Assembly: GCA_945947035.1 (NCBI GenBank)
Contig: CAMEXD010000012.1
Location: 1-34,847 of the forward strand
Reading direction: 5' to 3'
Length of the DNA stretch: 34,847 bases
Origin: an uncultured Mycoplasma sp.
GTDB lineage: Bacteria > Bacillota_I > Bacilli_A > RF39 > UBA660
Part shown: positions 22,920 through 31,653 of the stretch, piece after piece
Numbering within the stretch: position 1 is the stretch's first letter
Layout of the letters: the number at the start of each line of letters is the position of its first letter
Program-made: the position numbers and the translations under genes
Notes under the pieces: model-generated
Seen by the model: only the letters and a program-made list of their open reading frames with translations
Database searches by the model: none
What the model was told of the DNA's origin: nothing

Positions 22920-22948
22920 TTGATAGAAAAGAAAATTTATTATATAAT
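22920..22948 (+). promoter_or_regulatory. Promoter of the LCP gene
   Basis: TTGATA (22920-22925), 17-base spacer, perfect TATAAT (22943-22948), 28 bp before the ATG. The -35 starts 9 bp after the PBP1 terminator stem. Confidence 0.72.
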
Positions 22949-22976
22949 TAAAGTGTTATTAAGGAGGAAATAAAAC

Positions 22977-24923
22977 ATGAAGGAAAATAAAAAAATGAAG
23001 GTAGTACTAACTATTTTACAAGTATTATGTTTCTTATCTTTTGTTTATATTGCCTACTCTATTTATTTAATCGAGGGAATAGAAACAGAAATAAGATATA
23101 TAGGAATTGGAGTATTATTTATTTTAAATATTGGGGTATTATTATTAAGAAAGATAACAAAAAAAAGAAAAATAATAAATTATATAATCTATATTATATT
23201 GTTGTTAATTTTCATTTTAATTCAATTAGGACTTGGTTATTTTATACATAAAACCTATTCATCAATTAATAATATCAATAAAACATCGATAACCTATTCA
23301 TCTGCTTTAGTTGTTTTATCAGATAGTAAAGTTAAAGCAGTTGATGCTTTAAAAGGAAAGGAAATTGGAATAGTAACTGATAAAACTTCAATTGATGGTT
23401 ATATACTTGCAAATGAAATAATTGAAAAACATAAATTAGGTGAAATTGCTACAATTGTTGAATATGATGATATTGTTACTATGATTAAAGATTTATATAA
23501 TAAAAAAATTGATGCAGTATTAACAACAAAAGACTATCCAGCAATGTTTAAATCTTTAGAAGGTTATGAAGATATTGAAGAAAAGACAAAAATAATTGAA
23601 GAACTTACAAAGAAATATAAAAAGGATGAAATTGCAAGTATTACTGGAGATGAAATGATAAACTATAATAAATCTGCTAGTATTACTGAACCATTTACAG
23701 TACTTTTAATGGGAATAGATTCAACCAGTGAAACATTAAATAAAAATGCAACAGGAAATGGTGATGCTCTAATGCTTGTTACATTTAATCCTAAAACTTT
23801 AAATGCAACAATTATGAGTATACCTCGTGATAGTTATGTTTATATTCCAAATATGGGAACAGAAAACAAAATAACTCATGCTGCTTGGGGCGGAACAAGT
23901 CATATGATAAAAACTATCGAAGGCTTTACTGGAATTGATATAAATTATTATGTAAAAATTAATTTCCAAGGGGTTATAAAACTTGTTAATTTACTAGGTG
24001 GCATAACAGTTGATGTTCCAATGGAATTTTGTGAATCAAACGCTTATCGTCAAACTTCTTCTGATAAACTTATATGTTTAAAAGAAGGCGTTCAAACTTT
24101 AAATGGAGAACAAGCACTTGCACTTGCAAGACATAGAAAAACACTATTAACTGGAGACCTTCAAAGAGGAACTAATCAACAACTTGTAGTTCAAGGAATA
24201 TTAAATCAAGCTAAAAATATAAAAAGCGCTAATCAAGCACTTAGTATGTTAGATACTATGAGTAAAAGTATGGATACTAACTTTACTACTAAGCAATTGC
24301 TTTCTTTCTATGATATATTTAAAGTTATTTTAAATACAAGTAGCAATCAAGATAATTTAATTAACATACAACAATTATATTTATCTGGTGCTAATCAAGA
24401 TATATATGATGAAAGAACAGGTCTTGTTTTATCAGATTATATTATTAATCAAAGTAGTTTAAATCAATGCGTTAAAGAAATGAAAAAGAATTTAGGACTT
24501 GAAAAAACAAGTTTAATTAAAGAAATGGATTTTGATATTGAAGATAAATTTGAAATGACTACAATTGGTAAAAGTAATTTAAGTGCTACTAAAACTTATA
24601 AATTACTTCCAAACTTCACAGGAAAAAGTTTATCTTATGCTAAAAATTGGTTAAGTTCATATGGAATAAGTGTTGAAGTTGAAGAGCAAGAAAGCACTAA
24701 AGCAGCTGGAACAATAATTAGTCAAAGTCTTCCTGAAAGTAAAAGAATTGATTTAATAAAAGGAAGTATAAAATTTGTTGTTGCAAAAGAAACACAATCA
24801 ATTGTAGATATACCTGATATTCCAGATAATGAAACCGGAGATAATACAGAAACACCATCAACACCTGATGAAGGAAATACAAAAAATCCTACAACTCCAG
24901 ATGAAGAAAATCCAACAGAATAA
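22977..24923 (+). CDS. LytR-CpsA-Psr (LCP) family protein with PASTA domain
   Basis: LCP proteins attach teichoic acids or other polymers to peptidoglycan at the outer membrane face. 648 residues. Three N-terminal membrane helices (about 8-30, 36-57, 63-90) precede a roughly 130-residue alpha/beta segment (KAVDALKGKEIGIVTDKTS, KKIDAVLTTKDYPAMF) that resembles half of a periplasmic substrate-binding fold. The LCP domain starts near 235: LLMGIDSTSE, GNGDALMLVTFNP, SIPRDSYVYIP with the key Arg284, then KITHAAWGG, INFQGVIKLVNLLGGITVDVP and ALALARHRKT. A PASTA-like domain follows (about 540-605, LPNFTGKSLSYAKNWL), and the end is Pro/Thr/Glu-rich (TPSTPDEGN). AAGGAGG lies 9 nt before the ATG. Probable partner of PBP1A upstream. 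Confidence 0.93.
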   Translation: MKENKKMKVVLTILQVLCFLSFVYIAYSIYLIEGIETEIRYIGIGVLFILNIGVLLLRKITKKRKIINYIIYIILLLIFILIQLGLGYFIHKTYSSINNINKTSITYSSALVVLSDSKVKAVDALKGKEIGIVTDKTSIDGYILANEIIEKHKLGEIATIVEYDDIVTMIKDLYNKKIDAVLTTKDYPAMFKSLEGYEDIEEKTKIIEELTKKYKKDEIASITGDEMINYNKSASITEPFTVLLMGIDSTSETLNKNATGNGDALMLVTFNPKTLNATIMSIPRDSYVYIPNMGTENKITHAAWGGTSHMIKTIEGFTGIDINYYVKINFQGVIKLVNLLGGITVDVPMEFCESNAYRQTSSDKLICLKEGVQTLNGEQALALARHRKTLLTGDLQRGTNQQLVVQGILNQAKNIKSANQALSMLDTMSKSMDTNFTTKQLLSFYDIFKVILNTSSNQDNLINIQQLYLSGANQDIYDERTGLVLSDYIINQSSLNQCVKEMKKNLGLEKTSLIKEMDFDIEDKFEMTTIGKSNLSATKTYKLLPNFTGKSLSYAKNWLSSYGISVEVEEQESTKAAGTIISQSLPESKRIDLIKGSIKFVVAKETQSIVDIPDIPDNETGDNTETPSTPDEGNTKNPTTPDEENPTE

Positions 24924-24936
24924 AAAATTAGTAATA

Positions 24937-24969
24937 AAAAACAGTCAATCATTATAATTGGCTGTTTTT
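24937..24969. terminator. Bidirectional terminator between LCP and DHHW copy 2
   Basis: 13-bp stem with one G-U (24937-24949 with 24957-24969), 7-base loop, T-runs on both strands. Serves two converging genes. Confidence 0.88.
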
Positions 24970-24978
24970 ATTTTGTTA

Positions 24979-26124
24979 CTAAAGTCCTAAATGAGTTTTA
25001 ATCATACTACTTGAAAAAGCATCATTTGATTGAGATGGAACAAAAACAACATAATCAATATCGTATTTTTCAACATAATAATTTATACCATTACCGCTTT
25101 TATTATGTCTGTAATCAATAGATACCATTTTGTTAAAACTAGGGACACTTAAAGCTTCTAATATATTGGTAAATGATGATCCAACATATAAGATATTTGG
25201 TAAATTACTTCTATTAGTATCTATAACTGTATAGCCATGATCACCTTTCATATAAGCATTTTCATAAGTATTTGCTTCAGCATAGACTTTTAAATTACTT
25301 TTCTTTTCATCTTCATATCTAATATAATCAATATCAAATTTAGGAATAATATAAAGATCTTCTGGAACTGATTTAACACTTTGTCCAATCTGATTATTAA
25401 ATGATCCATTAATAATAGTTTTACCAATATCGTAATTAGATAAATCATAAAATTTTACTCTATTATCATCTATAGTATTAATAATTTCTTTATATAAAAC
25501 TTCTGCACCTTTTGGTGTTATATGATGATCTTGTAAATAATAATACCTATTTTCGTTATTTGTATTTCTGTCGTTATTAAATATTTCATAAGCATCAATT
25601 AAAGTTATATTACTATTTAAATTTTCTTTAATAACGTTAATACTTTCTTCATAAATATAAGAACTACTTATATAACTTTTTGGCAAATTATCCTTTTCTA
25701 CTGCATCTTTTCTTGGAATTGATAAAAATATAAATTTAGCATCTATTCCATTTGCAACTTCATTTATTAATTCAACTGATTCTTTTGTTTGTTCTTTTTT
25801 CTTATTAATATCTCCTACTCTTTGGTAAGAAGCATATAATTCATTATTATGTCCAATAACAACATCACCACTATATCTTTGAAATTGAAACAAATAATAA
25901 CCCTTTACTAAATAATTTCTAAACTCTAATTGATCAGAGAATGCTGTTGTTAAATCTTCCATATATTTTCCATTTAACACACTACTAAAACTAAATTTTG
26001 GAAACGTCTGTAATTTTCTTTTTTCTAAAGTACTTACGCTTTCATTATTATTAATTGTTGTAAAAAAGAAGAAAAATATAATAAATATAAACAAACTACA
26101 AAAACAATATTTTACATATTTCAT
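24979..26124 (-). CDS. DHHW-family (AlgX/AlgJ-like SGNH) membrane protein, copy 2
   Basis: 381 residues, one N-terminal membrane anchor (about 8-24) and a large outside domain. Shared family features with the copy at 7510: TLEKRKLQTFPKF after the anchor and a C-terminal LYVGSSFTNILEAL block with the likely nucleophile Ser. Here the catalytic block is intact as YYLQDHHITPKGAEVLY. The last third carries NLKVYAEANTYEN and a final DYVVFVPSQSNDAFSS. Start: GGGTGGTG is 7 nt upstream of ATG, 13 bp after the MBOAT stop, so it is co-transcribed with MBOAT copy 2. It probably acts with that protein in O-acylation of an envelope polymer. Confidence 0.8.
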   Translation of the reverse strand: MKYVKYCFCSLFIFIIFFFFFTTINNNESVSTLEKRKLQTFPKFSFSSVLNGKYMEDLTTAFSDQLEFRNYLVKGYYLFQFQRYSGDVVIGHNNELYASYQRVGDINKKKEQTKESVELINEVANGIDAKFIFLSIPRKDAVEKDNLPKSYISSSYIYEESINVIKENLNSNITLIDAYEIFNNDRNTNNENRYYYLQDHHITPKGAEVLYKEIINTIDDNRVKFYDLSNYDIGKTIINGSFNNQIGQSVKSVPEDLYIIPKFDIDYIRYEDEKKSNLKVYAEANTYENAYMKGDHGYTVIDTNRSNLPNILYVGSSFTNILEALSVPSFNKMVSIDYRHNKSGNGINYYVEKYDIDYVVFVPSQSNDAFSSSMIKTHLGL

Positions 26125-26137
26125 AACAACACCACCC

Positions 26138-27520
26138 TTAAAACCTAAAATATATAAATGGATTATAGCTTGATTGGGCTAAAAACATAATTGTTATTAT
26201 AAATAATACTATAAGTCCAATATATTTTAATATTTCAAATAATTTATACTTTTTAAACTTTTCACAGATAACATAATAAATTGGAGTTGAAAATATAACT
26301 GCTAATATAAAGTATAAATAATAAGTTTCAAGATAAATTCTTGCTTCACTTAATGCCAAAGTCGTAAAATTAAAATTAAACATAGCAATTATTACTTCTT
26401 TGAAAATAGATAAATCTTCTAATCTAAATAACATCCAACCAATAAGTATTATTAAAAGTGTTAAAATGTGTCTTAAAACATTAGGAATCTTTTCTAAAAT
26501 ATTTTTAAATACATACTTTTCTAAAATTAAAAAAATTAAATAATATAAACCCCATAAAACAAAATTCCAACTTGCACCATGCCAAAGCCCTGTTAAAAGC
26601 CAAACTACACTCATATTAAAGATTTGTCTTTTTTTACTACATCTATTACCACCAAGTGGAATATAAATATAATCTCTAAAGAATGTTGATAGAGAAATAT
26701 GCCATCTTCTCCAAAAATCAGTAATTGATTTTGCTATATATGGAAAATTAAAGTTCTCTAAGAATTTAAATCCTAAGATTCTTCCTAAACCTATTGCCAT
26801 ATCAGAATAAGCACTAAAATCAAAATAAATCTGAATCATATAAGCAATTGCTCCAAGCCATACAACTGGAGTTGTAAACGAATCAGCATTAAAAACAATA
26901 TCATCAAGTTTACCCATTTGATTAGCAATAATAACCTTTTTAGCAAGGCCTAAGATAAATCTTTCAATACCATAGCAAAAGTCATCTAAAGTAGTTGTTC
27001 TTGTTTTTATTTCACCTTCAATAGTTTTATATCTAACAATTGGTCCTGCAACAAGTTGAGGAAATAATGATACATAAAGTAAAAGAAGAAAATAATTTTT
27101 TTGAACTTCTACTTCATTTTTATAAACATCAATTACATAACTAATTGATTGAAATGTATAAAAACTAATACCAATAGGCATTATTATAGATGGTATTGAA
27201 ATATCTAAATTAAATAAATTATTAATATTTGATAAAATAAAACCAGTGTATTTAAAATAAATAAGAAACGATAAATTAAGGGCAATTGTTAAAAAAAGAA
27301 TAAGTTTTTTCTTATTACATTTTTTAATTAAAATTCCACCTAAATAAGATATAAATACAGTTAAAAGTAAAGTAAATAAATAATTTACTCCACCAAAAGC
27401 ATAAAAAATTAAACTAAAAATAAGTAAAACTATATTTTTACATTTTTTTGGTAAACAAAAATAACATAAAAACAAAAGAGGTAAAAAACAAAATACAAAA
27501 ATTGCACTGCTAAAAACCAT
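26138..27520 (-). CDS. MBOAT O-acyltransferase (AlgI/PatA/DltB-like), copy 2
   Basis: 460 residues, multi-pass. Contains VAGPIVRYKTIE, QIYFDFSAYSDMAIGLG, the TDFWRRWHISLSTFFRDYIYIP block and catalytic His in LLTGLWHGASWNFVLWG; ends AQSSYNPFIYFRF. It is a clear paralogue of the 8584 gene with the same length and same downstream partner type. Unlike copy 1 it has a strong GGAGG 8 nt before the ATG and its own promoter, and no DUF4358 lipoprotein gene precedes it. Two such pairs in one window suggest two substrates or two conditions. Confidence 0.93.
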   Translation of the reverse strand: MVFSSAIFVFCFLPLLFLCYFCLPKKCKNIVLLIFSLIFYAFGGVNYLFTLLLTVFISYLGGILIKKCNKKKLILFLTIALNLSFLIYFKYTGFILSNINNLFNLDISIPSIIMPIGISFYTFQSISYVIDVYKNEVEVQKNYFLLLLYVSLFPQLVAGPIVRYKTIEGEIKTRTTTLDDFCYGIERFILGLAKKVIIANQMGKLDDIVFNADSFTTPVVWLGAIAYMIQIYFDFSAYSDMAIGLGRILGFKFLENFNFPYIAKSITDFWRRWHISLSTFFRDYIYIPLGGNRCSKKRQIFNMSVVWLLTGLWHGASWNFVLWGLYYLIFLILEKYVFKNILEKIPNVLRHILTLLIILIGWMLFRLEDLSIFKEVIIAMFNFNFTTLALSEARIYLETYYLYFILAVIFSTPIYYVICEKFKKYKLFEILKYIGLIVLFIITIMFLAQSSYNPFIYFRF

Positions 27521-27542
27521 AATATTTCCTCCAACTAAAGAT

Positions 27543-27572
27543 ATTATATATTAATTATATCTTATTAATCAA
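27543..27572 (-). promoter_or_regulatory. Promoter of the MBOAT-DHHW copy 2 operon
   Basis: Minus strand: TTGATT (27572-27567), 18-base spacer, TATAAT (27548-27543), 23 bp before the ATG. Confidence 0.55.
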
Positions 27573-27603
27573 GATAAAGAAACAATAGTTTTAAATATAT
27601 TAT

Positions 27604-27709
27604 CTAATTTGCTTCAACTGCAAATGATGTATTATTAAAAAAATCCAAGAGCGCTTCCAAGTGCTATACCAGCATTATTACTGACTAAAGTTATTATAAC
27701 ATTACAAAT
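27604..27709 (-). pseudogene. Possible decayed coding remnant
   Basis: In the 405-bp gap 27521-27925 the minus strand reads NVIITLVSNNAGIALGSALG then FF-stop; removing one T from the 7-T run at 27643-27637 lets it continue NNTSFAVEAN to a stop at 27604. The Gly/Ala-rich helix looks like the end of a membrane protein or a small exported peptide. No start codon or ribosome binding site is found, and stops occur further upstream, so it is most likely a relic. The rest of the gap (27710-27829) shows nothing else. Confidence 0.3.
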
Positions 27710-27840
27710 TTACGAAGAAATATCAATATTTGAAGTATCAGTCCACGTTTAGAAAAATAAAAAGTCTTAAAAACTAAACTATTATATTTAGAAACATCTT
27801 TAATAGTAATTATTGCTCTAATATTTTTTTAACACAAAAA

Positions 27841-27876
27841 AATGTGTTATTTTCTATGAGATAATTTTAACACATT
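27841..27876 (-). terminator. Terminator of the ABC exporter operon, with an alternative pairing
   Basis: AATGTGTTA (27841-27849) pairs with TAACACATT (27868-27876), 9 bp with an 18-base loop, then T-run on the minus strand. A third element TAACACA (27830-27836) can pair with 27843-27849 instead, so two exclusive hairpins are possible. Confidence 0.68.
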
Positions 27877-27925
27877 TTCTTTATTCTTGTCTATACAATT
27901 TATTATTTAATATTAAAGTAAGTTA

Positions 27926-29704
27926 TTAAACTTCTTCAAATTGAGAATTATATAGTTCTGCATAAAAACCATTTTTCTTTAATAATTCTTCATGAGTTCC
28001 TTGTTCAACAATATTGCCTTCTTTTAATACTAAAATTAAATCAGCATTTTTTATAGTAGATAATCTATGAGCAATTATAAATGAAGTTTTACCTTTCATA
28101 AGTTTATCCATAGCGATTTGAACTAATTCTTCAGTTCTAGTATCAACATTACTTGTTGCTTCATCAAGAATTAAAAATGGTGAATCTTTTAACATACCTC
28201 TTGCAATTGTTAAAAGTTGTTTTTCTCCTGCTGAAAGTGAATCTGCATCTTCTAAAATAGTATCATACCCTTCTGGTAATGTTTTAATATAGTGATCTAG
28301 TCCTACTTTTTGACATACTAATTTTACATCATCTAATGTTTTATTCTTACCATTATAAACAATATTTTCATATATTGTACCATTGAAAACCCAAGTATCT
28401 TGTAATACCATTACAAATAAATCATGAATATTTTCTCTTGATAAATCTTTAATTGATATACCATCTATTGTAATATCACCAGAATTTATCTCATAAAACT
28501 TCATAAGTAAATTTACTAATGTTGTTTTTCCAGCACCAGTTGGCCCAACAATTGCAATTTTTTGACCTTTTTTAACATCAGCACTAAATCCTTTGATAAT
28601 AGGATCTTCATCATATGAAAAACAAACATCCAAAAATTTAATATTACCTAAAGCATCTTCTTTCTTTAATAATTTCATATTTACTTCTTCAGTCATTTCT
28701 TTTTCATCTAGGAAATTAAATACTCTTTCAGATGCTGCCATAGTTGATTGAAGACTAGTAAAAACATTTGCTAAATTAACAAGAGGAGATGTAAATAATC
28801 TTGTATAAATCATAAAAGCAACAATTGTACCAATTAATACTTCTCCATTTATAACTAAATAAGCACCAGCAACACAAATACATACATAAGAAAAGTTACC
28901 AATAAAATTCATAATAGATGGCATAAGTCCTGATAAGAAAGAACTTTTTTTAGAACTATTATATAATTCATTATTTATTTTTGTAAATTTTTCTTTTACA
29001 TCATCACTTGCATTATAAACCTTAACAACATCGAATCCTGAATATACTTCTTCGATATGTCCATTTAAGTTTCCTAATTCCTTTTGTTGTCTTTCAAAAT
29101 ATTTTTGAGAGTTTTTTAAAATAATCATCATTAAAACAAATCCAATTATGGTTGATAAAATTGCAGTTATTGCCATAACATAATTTGTTATAAACATCAT
29201 AATAAGTACTCCAACAAATAATACACTTGATGAAAATAAAGTAGAAATACAATCACTTAAGTTATTTCCTATTGTCGATACATCATTAGTTACTCTAGAC
29301 AAAATGTCTCCATAAGATGTTTTATCAAAATATTTAAGTGGTAATTTATTTATTTTTACACTAATTTCTTGTCTTAATTTATAAGATATCTTATTAGTTA
29401 CAATATTCATAATAAAACCTTGAATATAATTAAATATAAAGCTTAATAGATAAATTATAAGTAAAGTTATAAAAATATTTTTAACTTTAACCATATTTAT
29501 TTGTCCAAATAATCCTTCAGTAATAAGATTAGTTAAATCTTGTAATTTATTTGGTCCAATAATGGAACAAATACTAGCAAATATTGATAATACAATAGCT
29601 ATTACTATTGGAATTAAAAATGGTTTACAATATTTTAATAATTTTTTTAATGTTTTTTTAAAGTCTTTAATTTCAACTTTAGATATATTTTTATGTTTAT
29701 TCAT
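27926..29704 (-). CDS. ABC exporter half-transporter, subunit with catalytic Glu
   Basis: 592 residues: six-helix membrane domain (about 28-320) then nucleotide-binding domain. Walker A GPTGAGKTTL, Q-loop VLQDTW, signature degenerate as SLSAGEKQ, Walker B FLILDEATSNVD with catalytic Glu, and H-loop IIAHRLST. In heterodimeric exporters of the BmrCD/TM287-288 type one subunit has the intact Walker B Glu and H-loop, and this is that subunit. It overlaps the upstream partner by 8 bp. Substrate (drug, lipid or peptide) cannot be told. Terminator about 50 bp after the stop. Confidence 0.93.
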   Translation of the reverse strand: MNKHKNISKVEIKDFKKTLKKLLKYCKPFLIPIVIAIVLSIFASICSIIGPNKLQDLTNLITEGLFGQINMVKVKNIFITLLIIYLLSFIFNYIQGFIMNIVTNKISYKLRQEISVKINKLPLKYFDKTSYGDILSRVTNDVSTIGNNLSDCISTLFSSSVLFVGVLIMMFITNYVMAITAILSTIIGFVLMMIILKNSQKYFERQQKELGNLNGHIEEVYSGFDVVKVYNASDDVKEKFTKINNELYNSSKKSSFLSGLMPSIMNFIGNFSYVCICVAGAYLVINGEVLIGTIVAFMIYTRLFTSPLVNLANVFTSLQSTMAASERVFNFLDEKEMTEEVNMKLLKKEDALGNIKFLDVCFSYDEDPIIKGFSADVKKGQKIAIVGPTGAGKTTLVNLLMKFYEINSGDITIDGISIKDLSRENIHDLFVMVLQDTWVFNGTIYENIVYNGKNKTLDDVKLVCQKVGLDHYIKTLPEGYDTILEDADSLSAGEKQLLTIARGMLKDSPFLILDEATSNVDTRTEELVQIAMDKLMKGKTSFIIAHRLSTIKNADLILVLKEGNIVEQGTHEELLKKNGFYAELYNSQFEEV

Positions 29705-31454
29705 GTTCCAACTCCTTTAAAGATAATTGCGATAAAGCTATTTCTTTATATAATTTGCAATTTTTCAAAAGCTCTTCGTGTTTACCCATACCAACACATT
29801 TCCCTTCATCTAAAACAATTATCTTATCAGCATCTTTAATTGTTCCAATTCTACTTGCTACAATTAAACAAGTTTTATCACTCATTTTATTTTTTATTTC
29901 TTTTCTTAAAGCTAAATCAGTTTTATAATCAAGAGCTGAAAATGTATCATCAAATATTAATATTTCTGGATCTCTTGCTATTGCTCTTGCTATAGATAAT
30001 CTTTGTTTTTGTCCTCCAGATACGTTTGTTCCTCCTCTTGCAATATGAGAATTAACACCATTTGGCATTTTTGATACAAATTCATGTGATTTTGATATCT
30101 TTAAAGCATTAGTAATTTTTTCATCAGTTGGTTTTTTGTTATCTTTATGACCTAAAGATAAATTATCTTTTACTGTACCACTAAACATAATTGCTTTTTG
30201 TTTAATATATCCTAATTTATCATATAATTTTTCTAATTTATAATCTTTTACATTAACACCATCTACTAAAACTTCACCTTCTGTTGCATCATAAAATCTT
30301 GGTACTAAATTTATTAAAGTAGATTTACCACTTCCTGTTTTTCCTATAAAGGCAATAGTTTCACCTTTTTTTGCTTTAAAACTGATATTATAAAGCATAT
30401 AATCTTCGGCATCAGGATACTTAAATGACACATTTTTAAATTCAACAGTACCAATTTCTTTACCTTCTAATACATTACCATCTTTTATTGTTTCATCAGT
30501 ATCTAATACTTCTATTATTCTTTTAGCACTTACACTTGCTCTTGGATAAATAATAAAAATCATAGTAAGCATAACAAATGACATCACAACTTGCATAGCA
30601 TAACTAGAAAAAACAATCATATTACTAAATAAATCTATCTTTTCTAACATATTAGCTCCATTTATCATGTATGCTCCAACAAAATAAATTGTTAAAGTAA
30701 GCATTGACATAATAAAATTCATTCCAGGATTCATAATTGACATAAGTTTACCAACAAAGGTTTGAGTTTTGGTAAGATCATTATTGGCATTATCAAACTT
30801 TTCTTGTTGATAACCTTCAGCATTAAATGCTCTAACAACTCTAATACCAATTAAATTTTCTCTTGTTATTCTATTTAAATTATCTGTTAATTTTTGAATT
30901 ATCTTAAATTTTGGAAGGGCAAAAACAATAAGAATTGTTACCATTATTAAAAGAACACCAATTGCACCCGCTGTTACTATACTCCAAGTAAAGTTTTTAT
31001 TAACTATTTTTATAATTGCCCAAATAGCCATAATTGGAGCTTTTATAATAAGTTGAAGCCCCATAGATAAGAAAAATTGTACTTGAGTAACATCATTAGT
31101 AGTTCTTGTAATTAAGCTACTTGTCATAAATTTTTTCATTTCTTCATTACTAAATAATCCAACTTTAGAAAAAATTTCATATCGTAAATTTCTTGAAAAA
31201 CTAGTGGCTAAAAGACTTGAAAAATAACCAGTAATAAATGCTCCAAGTAAACTTAAAAGTGCACATAAAAGCATTTTAGAACCAGGTATTAAAATATCTT
31301 TCAAAGTAGTTGCTTCACTTTGAAGTAAAGCAGTTATACTTTGCATATAATCAGGTAATTTTAAATCTAAATATACTTGTCCTATAATAAATATAGTACA
31401 GATAAATATATATAATAATTGCTTTTTATTTAATTTTTTAATTAATTTAAACAT
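29697..31454 (-). CDS. ABC exporter half-transporter, subunit with degenerate Walker B
   Basis: 585 residues, first gene of the exporter operon. Membrane domain (about 12-300) followed by nucleotide-binding domain: Walker A GKTGSGKSTL, canonical signature VSGGQKQR, but Walker B is LIFDDTFSALD, with Asp in place of the catalytic Glu, and the H-loop His is replaced by Ser (VASRIGT). That pattern is the known non-hydrolysing site of heterodimeric exporters, complementary to the partner gene downstream. Start ATG 31454 has AGGAGG 6 nt upstream; the frame stays open 27 codons further up but there is no ribosome binding site there. A palindrome lies over the predicted transcription start, so a repressor probably controls it. 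Confidence 0.93.
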   Translation of the reverse strand: MFKLIKKLNKKQLLYIFICTIFIIGQVYLDLKLPDYMQSITALLQSEATTLKDILIPGSKMLLCALLSLLGAFITGYFSSLLATSFSRNLRYEIFSKVGLFSNEEMKKFMTSSLITRTTNDVTQVQFFLSMGLQLIIKAPIMAIWAIIKIVNKNFTWSIVTAGAIGVLLIMVTILIVFALPKFKIIQKLTDNLNRITRENLIGIRVVRAFNAEGYQQEKFDNANNDLTKTQTFVGKLMSIMNPGMNFIMSMLTLTIYFVGAYMINGANMLEKIDLFSNMIVFSSYAMQVVMSFVMLTMIFIIYPRASVSAKRIIEVLDTDETIKDGNVLEGKEIGTVEFKNVSFKYPDAEDYMLYNISFKAKKGETIAFIGKTGSGKSTLINLVPRFYDATEGEVLVDGVNVKDYKLEKLYDKLGYIKQKAIMFSGTVKDNLSLGHKDNKKPTDEKITNALKISKSHEFVSKMPNGVNSHIARGGTNVSGGQKQRLSIARAIARDPEILIFDDTFSALDYKTDLALRKEIKNKMSDKTCLIVASRIGTIKDADKIIVLDEGKCVGMGKHEELLKNCKLYKEIALSQLSLKELEHE

Positions 31455-31509
31455 ATACACCCTCCTTTTTAATATATTATTGATTATTAACTTTGTATGT
31501 CTTATCTTT

Positions 31510-31537
31510 TTATGGAAATTATAAATTGTTTCCATAA
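31510..31537. promoter_or_regulatory. 28-bp palindromic operator-like site of the ABC exporter operon
   Basis: TTATGGAAA and TTTCCATAA separated by 10 bp. On the minus strand it begins at the predicted +1, downstream of the -10, a common place for MarR/TetR/PadR-type repressors. As RNA it would also form a 9-bp stem. Confidence 0.65.
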
Positions 31538-31542
31538 GAATG

Positions 31543-31571
31543 ATTATAACACGGATATTTTAAGATGTAAA
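31543..31571 (-). promoter_or_regulatory. Promoter of the ABC exporter operon
   Basis: Minus strand: TTTACA (31571-31566), 17-base spacer, perfect TATAAT (31548-31543) with TG one base before it (extended -10). Among the strongest promoters in the window. Confidence 0.75.
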
Positions 31572-31613
31572 ATAGTTAATTTAATTATAAACATAATTAA
31601 TATATCGTGAAAA

Positions 31614-31646
31614 AAAGCACTAAATATTTTCTGCATTTAGTACTTT
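31614..31646 (-). terminator. Terminator of the flavoprotein gene
   Basis: 12-bp stem with one G-U (31614-31625 with 31635-31646), 9-base loop and six T on the minus strand, 8 bp past the stop codon. Confidence 0.88.
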
Positions 31647-31653
31647 TTTATAA

